The notes below the pieces were generated by a model that saw only the letters and a list, made by a program, of their open reading frames with translations, did not search any database and had not been told where the DNA came from. A program made the translations under genes and the position numbers. Positions 53,684 to 63,006 of a stretch of DNA of 64,000 bases are shown here, one piece after another; positions within the stretch are counted from its first letter, which is position 1; each line of letters starts with the position of its first letter. Source of the stretch: Paenimyroides viscosum (GTDB lineage: Bacteria; Bacteroidota; Bacteroidia; Flavobacteriales; Flavobacteriaceae); contig NZ_RQTJ01000003.1 of assembly GCF_003858535.1 (NCBI RefSeq), forward strand, positions 110,692 to 174,691, written 5' to 3'.

Positions 53684-54608
53684 TTAAAATATAATACGGG
53701 TTTTATATATTTTACTCAAGCCGTTTTCAGAGTTTATATACTCTTGAAATTCACTAATGCCATTAAACTTTTTTGATTGCAGAAGGTTTCTCCTACTTGT
53801 AAAATATAAAGTCAGCGTTTTTCCATGATAAAAAGGACAGTACTCCATTGAAGAAGTATTAATTATATTACCAAGATTCAAACCTTTTTCCCATTTACCA
53901 TCAGCATCCTTTCGGGAAATGTACAAATCTCCGCTTCCAAAGCCTCCTTCAGCATTATATTTTGTGTAAAGCAAAAAACTTTCATCTTTGGACACGAAGG
54001 CATTAAATTCAAATCCTTCAGTATTTATATTAGCACTTAACAAAGCAGGTTTAGCATATCCTTTTTCACTCCATAAACTTACATAAATATCGTCTTTACC
54101 CATACCATCAGGAGAATCCAATGTAAAATACAAATTTCTATTTTGACTTAATGTAGGATAAAACTCATCTGAACCGGTATTGACAGGGCTTCCAACATTA
54201 ATTGGCTCTGACCAGGAAGATCCCGGTGCCCCCCCTTTCTATATACCATATATCAAAATTCTTTTTACCTTCCTCCGAACTGCTGTTCGGCCTGTCTGAT
54301 ACAAAGAAGAGCCTTTTAGCGTTATAGGTCATAAAAGGTTCAAGGTAAGAGTATTCATCACAAAAAAACATCAATTCAGGTTCAGAACACCCTGCCTTCT
54401 CACGCATAATGGACACTATTTGAGATATTTTCCCGTCAGGACTCTGTAACGTAAAAAATGCTTCTTGTCAATTTTCTGACATACAGAAATCGCGCATGCT
54501 CAAAAACCGGTTGAACTTTGGATCGACCAAAGAAACAGCATGTTCCTGAGCAGCTAAAGAACCCGAAGCAACCAAAAATGATAAGACGATGTATTTTAAT
54601 AAGCTCAT
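53684..54608 (-). pseudogene. PD40/WD40-like beta-propeller protein with two lesions
   Basis: ATG 54608 opens with a signal peptide (MSLLKYIVLSFLVASGSLAA). At 54468-54470 a TGA interrupts (Gly GGA expected). At about 54229-54235 the minus-strand G run is seven long, where six keep the frame IERGAPGSSWSEPINVG. The repaired product, about 305 residues, has the PD40 repeat motif, such as RLFFVSDRP and NLYFTLDSPDG. It lies downstream of the LytTR pair. The lesions may be real or sequencing errors. Confidence 0.75.
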
Positions 54609-54644
54609 GATAAAACATTTTTATACTTACGAAATCTACTAAAG

Positions 54645-55415
54645 TTACTTTTCTACCCAACTGCGAAAAGATGGGGTAAGGCTCTGACTGGTTTTAAGAT
54701 ACTTATCAAAGCCGGTTAATTTAACAGCTAGTGCATTTTTAGTGTAGCGCGATATTTTTTCAATATACCGCTTATTTACCATTTCACTTCGGTTGATGCG
54801 AAAAAAACACAAGGGATCAAGTTGTTCTTCTATTTCTTTCAGGGTTGCTTCTGAAAGCAGATGTTTTCGTCCCTTTTCGCAATGCCCAAAAACTACACCT
54901 TCACTAGCTTCAAAATAAATAATATTTTCGGTTTCTATAAAATAAAGCCCTTGGCCGTTATTTACGGTAAACCTCTTTTTATAAGAGTTGCTTTTTAAGC
55001 TTTCCTCAATAAGTTTTTTCAGTCCGTTTAATGATGTATCATCTTGGGCAGCGGAACTACTGCCCAGTAATGTAAACTTATCCCATGCTTTCTGAAAACG
55101 TTCCTTTGAAAACGGTTTTAACAGATAAGCAATACCATTGCTTTCAAAAGCATCCATCCAAAACTGACTATATGCCGTTGTAAAAATTATAGGGCATGTT
55201 ACAGTTACCTGTTTGTAGATCTCAAAGGCATTGCCGTCCAACAATTCAATATCCGAAAAGATGACATCTGCCTGCTGCTTTCTTAAAAATTCAACGGCAT
55301 GCTCCACCGTATCCAGCTCTGCTATAATTTCAGTTGCTATACCTAACTCTGCGATAAGCCTTTTCAGTTTGTTCCTTGCCGGAATTTCGTCTTCTATTAT
55401 GATTATTTTTTTCAT
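54645..55415 (-). CDS. LytTR-family response regulator
   Basis: A 256-residue regulator. The receiver domain (about 1-118) has EDE at 8-10, the phosphoacceptor Asp in DVIFSDIELLDG, and Lys in LLKPFS. The LytTR DNA-binding domain is at about 150-252, with NIIYFEASEGVVFGHC and FFRINRSEMVNKRYIEKISR. It is the partner of the sensor kinase encoded just upstream, one base away. Targets are unknown; the damaged PD40 gene directly downstream could be one. Confidence 0.92.
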   Translation of the reverse strand: MKKIIIIEDEIPARNKLKRLIAELGIATEIIAELDTVEHAVEFLRKQQADVIFSDIELLDGNAFEIYKQVTVTCPIIFTTAYSQFWMDAFESNGIAYLLKPFSKERFQKAWDKFTLLGSSSAAQDDTSLNGLKKLIEESLKSNSYKKRFTVNNGQGLYFIETENIIYFEASEGVVFGHCEKGRKHLLSEATLKEIEEQLDPLCFFRINRSEMVNKRYIEKISRYTKNALAVKLTGFDKYLKTSQSLTPSFRSWVEK

Positions 55416-55416
55416 T

Positions 55417-56439
55417 TTACTGGCGTATAATTGGAACTGTTACTTTAAAAATAGTTTTATCTTCATGAATATTTATAGTACTCATAGTTAAAAGCCGATA
55501 CTGTTCGATTAAATTTTTTAACCCCACTCCTGACCTGGCTGCGGTTTTCCTTTTCGGAATGATGTCATTTGAAACAGTAATACTTTCATTTATAAAAACC
55601 TTAATCCTAACAGGATTATAAAGTGTTCCCAAATTATGTTTCACGGCATTTTCTACAAGGAGCTGCATTGTAAGAGGTACGGTATATCCCTCTTTATCCA
55701 AGTTCTCAATCTGCAACTGATAAATATCACCATACTTATGTTGTAAGAGTTTGAAATACTGCCTAATAAATTGAACTTCCTCTTCAACCTTAACAAGATC
55801 TTTTTCTGACACATACAAAACGTAACGATATATCTCTGCAAATTCATTAAGAAAATCAGACGCCTTGAACTGATCTTCCTCAATGAGCTGATCCAGAATA
55901 TTTAAGTTATTGAATAAAAAGTGTGGATTCAGCTGCGCTTTCAACTGATTGATTTTTGCTTCCGAAAGTGCCTGATTAGAACTTGTTAACTGCTGCTGGT
56001 ATTTTTTATTACCGTTGTAATAATAATACGCCAGAAAAAAACTTCCGTAAATGAATCCATCAATAAAATCGGAAAATAGAGAAAGTATGAATGCCTGTTG
56101 ACTGAAATTCTGTTCGAATTTTCCAAATATAACTGCAATTAGAATCCCGATAAACTGCATGACCGCCACATAAGAAAACAATGAAAGTCCGAATATTTTT
56201 AAAGTGTAAAGCGCTTTAAACTTATTGTTGGGCTGCCAGACTTTTATAAAATAACGTACGATGAAAAATAGGATTCCAGCTCCCATGAGAGATGCAAGTG
56301 CTGCCTCAGGAGTAAATATGTAGGCGTTGACCACTCGCCTGACAGCAATACGGATATAAATTGACTGGATATAAGCAAAAATAAATATAAACAACAAAAA
56401 ATATTTATGTTGATGAATTTTTTGAATTAAAATTTTCAT
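55417..56439 (-). CDS. LytS-like sensor histidine kinase
   Basis: A 340-residue kinase with four N-terminal membrane helices (about 12-150), followed by a His_kinase domain. The phosphorylated His region is LNPHFLFNNLNILDQLIEED; the ATP-binding part reads LTMQLLVENAVKHNLG and GVGLKNLIEQYRL. It is one base from the LytTR regulator gene. The membrane part shows no known ligand domain. Confidence 0.9.
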   Translation of the reverse strand: MKILIQKIHQHKYFLLFIFIFAYIQSIYIRIAVRRVVNAYIFTPEAALASLMGAGILFFIVRYFIKVWQPNNKFKALYTLKIFGLSLFSYVAVMQFIGILIAVIFGKFEQNFSQQAFILSLFSDFIDGFIYGSFFLAYYYYNGNKKYQQQLTSSNQALSEAKINQLKAQLNPHFLFNNLNILDQLIEEDQFKASDFLNEFAEIYRYVLYVSEKDLVKVEEEVQFIRQYFKLLQHKYGDIYQLQIENLDKEGYTVPLTMQLLVENAVKHNLGTLYNPVRIKVFINESITVSNDIIPKRKTAARSGVGLKNLIEQYRLLTMSTINIHEDKTIFKVTVPIIRQ

Positions 56440-56514
56440 GGATACTTGATAAAGGACTTAACAATAGTGTCGTTTTATTTAAACGGCTATTTTAGAACAG
56501 GAAATAGATTATGA

Positions 56515-57264
56515 TTAATTTACCTTTTGAGGAAATGAGGCAATCGTTTGTCCTTTATCATCAAAAAAATCCAATTTTGCATTGTTTTCTTTATCTACAT
56601 AGAACATGGCTCTGGGCATACCTTTGTCATCAAACAGAAAAAGACCGCTATTCTGACTTTTTGACTTTCCCAGCATAACGCGTGTAACTCCCCCAATCAG
56701 ATCTTGCTCTTCATATTCTTTTTGCTTTATGTCGGCAGCTTTTGGATCCTTTTTGCGCAACTCCTGTAATTCATTTATAATTTCAGCGGTTCTGGCTTGC
56801 GATTCTTTAGCAGGTCGATCATTGAATGCCAGCGTACTGCTTACAAATCTTTTATCATCTTTTCTCACATCCTGTGTAAGCAGCTGCATTACCTGATCGC
56901 CATCGTATTGGTCGTAAGTAAGTGATAGACCCGCAGAATGACCGTTTTCCGTTTTTGTTCCATCATAAATGAACCCGCCGCACTCTATACCGTCCTCATT
57001 GAAGAACAACATACCAGAACGTTTTTTTCTGTCTGTATTGGTTTCCCTCTCATTTATGCTGTCGGTTCCATTAGGAAAACGATCTACGTTTGTAACGATC
57101 ATTTTGACCGTACCATCTTTCTCTACGATATTAATTCGTTCCACATCAATTTCAGTGAATCTTGTATTTTCGGATTTGTTAAAAGCCGTTGACGCAATGT
57201 ATACCATAGCTACAACTGTAGCGGCTGCAAATGTTCGTAAAAAAACTAATTCTCTTTTCATCAT
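56515..57264 (-). CDS. Conserved envelope protein with internal repeats
   Basis: A 249-residue protein with an N-terminal membrane anchor or signal (about 8-28). The rest has repeated segments of type DGIECGGFIYDG, NSGLFLFDDKGMPRAMFYVD and KLDFFDDKGQTIASF, a beta-rich pattern seen in Bacteroidota proteins of unknown function. It is 75 bases upstream of the sensor kinase gene on the same strand and may share its transcript. Confidence 0.7.
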   Translation of the reverse strand: MMKRELVFLRTFAAATVVAMVYIASTAFNKSENTRFTEIDVERINIVEKDGTVKMIVTNVDRFPNGTDSINERETNTDRKKRSGMLFFNEDGIECGGFIYDGTKTENGHSAGLSLTYDQYDGDQVMQLLTQDVRKDDKRFVSSTLAFNDRPAKESQARTAEIINELQELRKKDPKAADIKQKEYEEQDLIGGVTRVMLGKSKSQNSGLFLFDDKGMPRAMFYVDKENNAKLDFFDDKGQTIASFPQKVN

Positions 57265-57691
57265 TTCTAATTTTAATTATTCGATGACAAATCTATTATC
57301 AAAGCCGGCTTATGTAAACGATAAACCATTGAGCTCAGGAAAAAAAACAGCGAGCTGAGGAATAATCAGCTTAAAAGCTCTAAAGTTTTAGCATGTTGGA
57401 AGGGTCAACCAATTATTTACGTAAAATATTATCTGATCAAACTAAAAATAATCTACTATATTAAAAATAAAAATGCATCATTACAAGATTATAAAGAATA
57501 TGGAATGCTATATAATCTCACAGATCAAAACCACCTTATATCAGGTGGTTTTGATCTGTGAGATCGTTTTTAATCCCTATAAGTTGACTTACATAAAAAT
57601 ATCACACGGTTGAATCAATATTACTACTTTACAGCTTGTAACCATTTACTTGCATTAAACGTTTTACTTTGGTTAAAGAGATACCATTACA
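57265..57691. other. Intergenic gap with a large palindrome
   Basis: About 430 bp between two minus-strand genes. The only structure is the 22-bp palindrome at 57515-57564; no gene. Confidence 0.5.
57515..57564 (-). terminator. 22-bp perfect palindrome, probable terminator
   Basis: ATCTCACAGATCAAAACCAC(CT) pairs perfectly with its inverse, 22 bp on each side of a 6-base loop (57537-57542). It lies 127 bases downstream of the YbdG-type channel gene. The stem is longer than a usual terminator. Confidence 0.55.
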
Positions 57692-58957
57692 TTAAAACTC
57701 CGTCAACCTCGCAATATCATCACCAGTAGGTTCTTCAAATATCTTTAGTCCGAACTCCGGTACGATGGTCATAAGATGATCAAACACATCTGCCATTATT
57801 TTTTCATAATAATTCCACCTTACATCATTAGTGAAACAATAAAGTTCTATTGGTAGACCTTTTGAAGTAGGAGCCAGCTGCCTAACCATTACTGTCATAT
57901 CACCACTAATACTATCATTCTGCTTCAGATACGCTTCTGCATATTCTCTGAATACTCCAACGTTGCTCATCCTTCTACCGTTTACCGGTACTGATTCGGG
58001 TTGTTGAACAGCTTCATTATACTGCTTGATTTCTTTTTCTTTGCTTGTAATATAATCACTTATAAGCCTATACCTTTTAAACAATGCAATATCAGCCTCG
58101 TCCAGAAATCTGAAACTGCTCATCTGCAACGAGATTGAACGCTTTATCCTTCTTCCGCCGGATTCGGACATACCCCTCCAGTTTTTGAAAGAATCAGTAA
58201 TAAAAGCGTAGGTTGGAACCGTTGTAATGGTACGGTCGAAATTTTGAATTTTAACCGTGTTCAGGTTGATGGAAAGCACGTCGCCATCTGCCCCGTATTT
58301 AGGCATTTCTACCCAGTCACCAATCCGGATCATGTCGTTAGCTGAAACCTGTATACTGGCAACAAAACCCAAAATGGTATCTTTAAAAATTAACATCAAT
58401 ACCGCCGACGCCGCACCTAAAGATATCAGGAAAGCATAAGGAGATTTACCTGTAAGAAGTGAAAAAACTAGGATGCCGCATACAAAGAAAACCAAGATCG
58501 TTAAAACCTGCATGTAACTGTCTACAGGTTTGTCTTGGAAAGCTTTTTTAGTTTTTAGCCAGTCTCTTACCGATTTTAAAATACCGTTTACAAAAAGTCC
58601 TATACTGATGATAAGCATAGCATCGGTTAACTTCATAGTTCCCGTAATCCAAGTTGGAAAGCCAGCCAGAATAAGAGGTAAGAACTGCTTGGCAATAACT
58701 ATGGTGATCGTATGCATAAGGTATTTCACCACTTTGTTTGAAAGAAGATAATCATCAAATGACGTTCGTGTTTTTTTTACTGTTTTTGTTATTACCATAA
58801 GCAGTACCTTCCTAAAAAAAAGATCTACGAAGTAAAGAACAACACCTAGCACCGCTATAAGTATGATTGAATTTACCGTATGCGCTACCTGTTCGGAAAC
58901 ACCTAAATCTAACAACTTACCAAACAACCAATCGTACACCAAACTTTTTTTATCCAT
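57692..58957 (-). CDS. YbdG-type mechanosensitive channel, MscS superfamily
   Basis: A 421-residue protein with five membrane helices (about 20-200) and the YbdG-type core: FKDTILGFVASIQVSANDMI, RIGDWVEMPKYGADGDVL and TVPTYAFITDSFKNWRGMSE, followed by SGGRRIKRSI. This closely follows E. coli YbdG, a miniconductance channel. I chose ATG 58957; the longer frame starts with GTG at 58981. Confidence 0.88.
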   Translation of the reverse strand: MDKKSLVYDWLFGKLLDLGVSEQVAHTVNSIILIAVLGVVLYFVDLFFRKVLLMVITKTVKKTRTSFDDYLLSNKVVKYLMHTITIVIAKQFLPLILAGFPTWITGTMKLTDAMLIISIGLFVNGILKSVRDWLKTKKAFQDKPVDSYMQVLTILVFFVCGILVFSLLTGKSPYAFLISLGAASAVLMLIFKDTILGFVASIQVSANDMIRIGDWVEMPKYGADGDVLSINLNTVKIQNFDRTITTVPTYAFITDSFKNWRGMSESGGRRIKRSISLQMSSFRFLDEADIALFKRYRLISDYITSKEKEIKQYNEAVQQPESVPVNGRRMSNVGVFREYAEAYLKQNDSISGDMTVMVRQLAPTSKGLPIELYCFTNDVRWNYYEKIMADVFDHLMTIVPEFGLKIFEEPTGDDIARLTEF

Positions 58958-59228
58958 TCTTATTTTTTTATCGTTTTCCACAAATTACAAAAAAACAGGC
59001 GATTATACAAACAGGATGATGGCAACTGTTGAAAATCGGACAAATGAAAAAAGAATAAAAAAAACTTCCAAATACAGTCTATCAGTACATCACAGCACTT
59101 AAGGTAAATTAAAAATGACCTGAATATCTGAAAATTAATCAGGAATATTTTAATCGAATTTTAATTTCGAACGAAACCGAAGTATGATACAATGAAGAAG
59201 TAATATCGTTATGAAACCTACCATTCCA

Positions 59229-59504
59229 TTAATAGACATTGTTAAGGTCCAGATGTTCGTTATACTGTATCTGGGTAAGCCTTGAATATTTTAGCGCCTG
59301 ATAGCGCTTTAATTCTTCCATTTCCTGCTCAGTAAAACGGTCTTTTGAATCGTAAAGGAAGCTATATATCCTATAACCGTCATCAAGACCGTTCCGTTCG
59401 TATGCCTGTATGATAAAGTACCCGTCATTTACCATATTGTTCAGTTTTATTTTTTCCAAAGCATCAAATACAAGATCTTCATCTATTTTACTAATAATTT
59501 TCAT
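59229..59504 (-). CDS. Small protein of unknown function
   Basis: A 91-residue, charged protein: helices such as EDLVFDALEKIKLNN and FTEQEMEELKRYQALK, and a central strand DGYFIIQAYERNG. No domain is recognised. Its start overlaps the end of the upstream gene (59491-59729) by 14 bases, so the two are one unit. Confidence 0.65.
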   Translation of the reverse strand: MKIISKIDEDLVFDALEKIKLNNMVNDGYFIIQAYERNGLDDGYRIYSFLYDSKDRFTEQEMEELKRYQALKYSRLTQIQYNEHLDLNNVY

Positions 59505-59729
59505 ATATAAATATTTTTTGTTTCAACATTTTAAGAGAGCATTCATTAACTGCCGCTACAAATTGATCATCCTTATCTGCTACAACAGAAAATTCGAAAA
59601 CAGGTATGCCTGCCACTCCTTCGTAATTTGCGATCTGGGTGGAACTAAACTTTTCTGCAGTATTCAGAACGGCATCAATTCCCTTTTCATTTTTAGTGTG
59701 ACCACTACCTTTGACAACTCTTCGTGCAT
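59491..59729 (-). pseudogene. Small conserved protein with probable frameshift
   Basis: ATG 59729 reads MHEELSKVVVTLK; the next frame reads NEKGIDAVLNTAEKFSSTQI and continues to KMLKQKIFIYENY, stop at 59491. The frames join if the A5 run at about 59691-59695 (minus strand) had one more A. The joined product is about 79 residues. Family unknown. The gene overlaps the start of the 91-aa gene. Confidence 0.55.
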
Positions 59730-59967
59730 AGCGTAATATTTTTTATTGAGAATCTTAAATTTACAAATTTGCAAACAGTATTACAAAATATAACACCTAT
59801 ATTTTATTGTAAGATTATTTTTGTATCCTAAAAAATGCAGTATGTTGTTTTATAAAGACAAATGCCTTAAGGTGAGTACGGGTATTGTGCTAGATGAAAC
59901 ATAATTTAATGTGTTGTTTACACATTGCTAAAATTATTAAATTTTTTTACCTGCAAAATACCTGATT

Positions 59968-60327
59968 TTATCTTTTGAATTTGATGACAACATGCTGATA
60001 CAACCAAAACAGCAGCCCACCGGAAAGGTAGCAAAGGACATCCCACCAGTCGGCAGTATACCTGCTGTTGAACTGAGGCAAAATGTATTCGAAAACAATA
60101 CTGTAGAACAGCACACAAGTAGCAACAATACCTAACCGTAAGAAAACTATTGTACCGGTAAGAACACCCCACAACAGCTGAACAGCGAACAGGTTTATAG
60201 GTATTATTAGCAGATCATTTAAATGATTGTTTACAAACAGCGGTAATTTAGTACCCAACATTTGCATGATGTAGACCGATATACCAATAATACTGAAAAA
60301 AATGAAGGGATACACTATTTTTTTCAT
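59968..60327 (-). CDS. VanZ-like membrane protein
   Basis: A 119-residue protein with four predicted membrane helices; ends RYTADWWDVLCYLSGGLLFW, the DxxxxxxGxxxG pattern of the VanZ family. I chose ATG 60327 (MKKIVYPFIFF), which overlaps the stop of the upstream zinc-ribbon gene by 4 bases (ATGA). The function of VanZ-like proteins in Bacteroidota is unknown. Confidence 0.75.
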   Translation of the reverse strand: MKKIVYPFIFFSIIGISVYIMQMLGTKLPLFVNNHLNDLLIIPINLFAVQLLWGVLTGTIVFLRLGIVATCVLFYSIVFEYILPQFNSRYTADWWDVLCYLSGGLLFWLYQHVVIKFKR

Positions 60328-60617
60328 CCTGCAAAAACACTCAATATAAGGGCAATTAACGTAGTTACCCCAATAAACACCAGCCAAATACTCTTCATAC
60401 CTGACGCCAGCCACCTGACAGGAGCTAAATTATGATTCTTCATACGTTCATAAATTCCGTTTTTGTCGGTTTCGCTGCTCTTTGCAAGTGCATCGTCCCT
60501 TTCCTGTAACTGCTTTTGCTTTCGGTTTTCAGATATCATCAATGATGTACCACATACAGCACAGTCTTCTCTGTTTAAATTAAACTTGCTACAATTTGGG
60601 CATTTTATATAATTCAT
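60324..60617 (-). CDS. Zinc-ribbon protein with one membrane helix
   Basis: A 97-residue protein. C6-x2-C9 (YIKCPNC) and C19-x2-C22 (CAVC) form an N-terminal zinc ribbon; a charged middle (QKQLQERDDALAKS) follows, then a C-terminal membrane helix (about 74-95). It overlaps the VanZ-like gene by 4 bases, which suggests coupled translation of partners in one membrane complex. Confidence 0.7.
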   Translation of the reverse strand: MNYIKCPNCSKFNLNREDCAVCGTSLMISENRKQKQLQERDDALAKSSETDKNGIYERMKNHNLAPVRWLASGMKSIWLVFIGVTTLIALILSVFAG

Positions 60618-60697
60618 AGTCTCTTTAATTTATTAATACATTCATCACAATTTAATAAAATCATTTCAGCTCTACAGCCAACTTTTTAAACAGACTT

Positions 60698-62707
60698 TTA
60701 CTTTAACCTGTAATTATCTTCACTGCTTATAAACATATTGTTTTGCTCTTCTAAAACAATGGCGATGTACCTGTCATAATGCTTAAGCACGTCGGATATC
60801 AATTCGTTCTTCGTAAACAAACTAACATCGTACCCCGGACGGTCGTCACCAAAATATGATTTAGGGTAAAACAGCTGATGCTGTTCCGCATCGGGCATAT
60901 TATCATCAAAAATATATTCAGATATAATACGTGATTCTACCTTTACGCCGTAAATAAAGTTATTGATCCGATCGTTCCTTACGTGTATTTCAAAACATTC
61001 CGGATTATTAGACGTTTTAACTACTGCCACAACATTGTTCCGCAGGAATTCTTCCTGCAACTCAGCAAATGCAGATTGTACAACAGTGTTCATGAAGTAA
61101 TTGACCGTATTGCGGTCCTTAAACGAAACGATCTGCCTTAACCTCTTTTTCCACGACGTACCCGTCCACGGAACAGTTGTCACGGCAAATTCACGTTCGT
61201 AGTAACTTCTATCGACTGATAACGCCTTTACAAGGCTGACGATAAAAAGCAGCATAATGATTGAAAAAGGAAGCGCAGTGATCAGTGTCATGCTTTGTAA
61301 GGCATCTAGTCCGCCAACCTTAAGCAGCAGCAAAGACAATCCGCCCAGCAGCACACCCCAACCGATGGTTTGCCATTTGGGAGAAATGCGTGCATTTTTA
61401 GTAGCAATGCTGTTCATCACGAACATTCCAGAATCGGCAGATGTAACAAAGAATATGATAATAATTACAATAGTAAGAATACTTGCAAATGTACTTAGCG
61501 GCAGGTATTCCAAAAAACGAAACATCAGGGCATCTGGATCGCCTGCCAAGCTGCTTAGTGCGCCGTTGGCTATATTCATATCGAAATATATAGCACTGTT
61601 TCCGAAAACCGTCATCCACACAAAGTTAAAAAGTGTGGGAATTATAAGGACTGCTGCCACAAATTCACGGATAGTACGTCCTTTTGATATCCTTGCAATA
61701 AAGATTCCCACGTACGGCGACCAAGAGATCCACCACGCCCAATAAAGGATCGTCCAGTCGTAGAACCAGAGTTTGGTGTTTTCTTCATAAACATGCGTAT
61801 TAAACGTAAGGCTGAAAAAGTTGTTTATGTAGTTGCCGATGCCATCGGTTAAACTTCCGATAATATATATCGAAGGTCCCAAGATGAGCACAAAAGCAAG
61901 GAGTATGAGTACCGCTATGATGTTTATGCTACTTAACAGTTTAACCCCCTTATCCAACCCACTTACCGCAGAAATAACCGCAAGGGATACAAGAACCGCT
62001 ACTATGAGAGCCTGGTACGTAAAGCTGCTTTCCGGCAGTATATTAAGTGTACGCAGCCCCGAATTAATCTGTACAACCCCGAAACCAAGCGTTGTAGTAA
62101 TACCGAAAAAGGTACTGCACAAGGCAAAAACATCAATTGCATTTCCCCACTTCCCTTTAATCCTATCTTTTAAAAGAGGGTAAAAGCAGCTCCGAAGTGA
62201 CAAAGGAAGCCTATAACGGTACGAAAAATAAGCAAGCGAGAGCCCCACCACACCATATATAGCCCATGCGTGTACGCCCCAGTGAAAGAAGGTGTACATC
62301 TGGGCATTCTTCGCACGCTGTACCTGTGGACCTGCTGCAAAAACATCGTTTGAAAAATGCTGTATTGGTTCGGCAACGCTAAAATACATAAGGCCTATTC
62401 CCATACCTGCGGCAAACAACATGGATATCCATGAAAAGAAAGAATATTCTGGCTTACTGTTATTGCGACCAAGCCTAATGCTACCATACCTGCCAACCAT
62501 AAGGTAAATTAAAAAGATAACAAAAGCCGTCACAGACCAAACATAGATCCAGTTAAGGTTTACGAAGATAAACTGTTTAACCTGATTAAGCAGGTTATTT
62601 GTTAAAGCCGGAAAAACTGCCGATAATAGTGAAACTGCTATTATAAACAGCATGCTTGGAATTATAACCCCTTTGCTAAGGGTTGTTCTAAATCTTGGTA
62701 AATTCAT
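60698..62707 (-). CDS. BCCT-family betaine/choline/carnitine transporter
   Basis: A 669-residue transporter with 12 helices. Family motifs are GIGLMYFSVAEPIQHF near residue 94, GVHAWAIYGVVGLSLAYF and the WTILYWAWWISWSPYVGIFI substrate region, followed by ARISKGRTIREF. About 155 hydrophilic residues at the C terminus may regulate it. It takes up glycine betaine, choline or related osmolytes. It is divergent from the K+ channel gene, with a 299-bp gap that should hold both promoters. Confidence 0.92.
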   Translation of the reverse strand: MNLPRFRTTLSKGVIIPSMLFIIAVSLLSAVFPALTNNLLNQVKQFIFVNLNWIYVWSVTAFVIFLIYLMVGRYGSIRLGRNNSKPEYSFFSWISMLFAAGMGIGLMYFSVAEPIQHFSNDVFAAGPQVQRAKNAQMYTFFHWGVHAWAIYGVVGLSLAYFSYRYRLPLSLRSCFYPLLKDRIKGKWGNAIDVFALCSTFFGITTTLGFGVVQINSGLRTLNILPESSFTYQALIVAVLVSLAVISAVSGLDKGVKLLSSINIIAVLILLAFVLILGPSIYIIGSLTDGIGNYINNFFSLTFNTHVYEENTKLWFYDWTILYWAWWISWSPYVGIFIARISKGRTIREFVAAVLIIPTLFNFVWMTVFGNSAIYFDMNIANGALSSLAGDPDALMFRFLEYLPLSTFASILTIVIIIIFFVTSADSGMFVMNSIATKNARISPKWQTIGWGVLLGGLSLLLLKVGGLDALQSMTLITALPFSIIMLLFIVSLVKALSVDRSYYEREFAVTTVPWTGTSWKKRLRQIVSFKDRNTVNYFMNTVVQSAFAELQEEFLRNNVVAVVKTSNNPECFEIHVRNDRINNFIYGVKVESRIISEYIFDDNMPDAEQHQLFYPKSYFGDDRPGYDVSLFTKNELISDVLKHYDRYIAIVLEEQNNMFISSEDNYRLK

Positions 62708-63006
62708 TTCATAGCTTTTAAATTAACAAACACTCAAAGATTACTGCAAATAAACAGGTCGCATTTCCACAAACCATAACGACGATTAGAATTTATTTTG
62801 GGTGTTGTACTTATAAAGTTAAGAATTTCATATAAGAAGAGGACAATGAATACCGATATTTTATTAAAACAGCGAACAATTATGGCTGTAAAAAGAACAG
62901 TGGTTAACAACGATCATTGCAAAAAAAAGATACCTTTCCGATAATTTACTTATATTTAAGTATTAGAATTTGAACAATTAAACCGTACCATAAAACAAGC
63001 TAAAAC
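62708..63006. promoter_or_regulatory. Divergent promoter region, BCCT and K+ channel
   Basis: 299 bp of AT-rich sequence between divergent genes. No defensible promoter motif; a 32-codon frame from 62847 (MNTDILLKQRTIM) is present but unsupported. Confidence 0.35.

Noticed and set aside
61257..61745. 162-aa plus-strand frame
   Set aside because: Antisense shadow of the BCCT gene.
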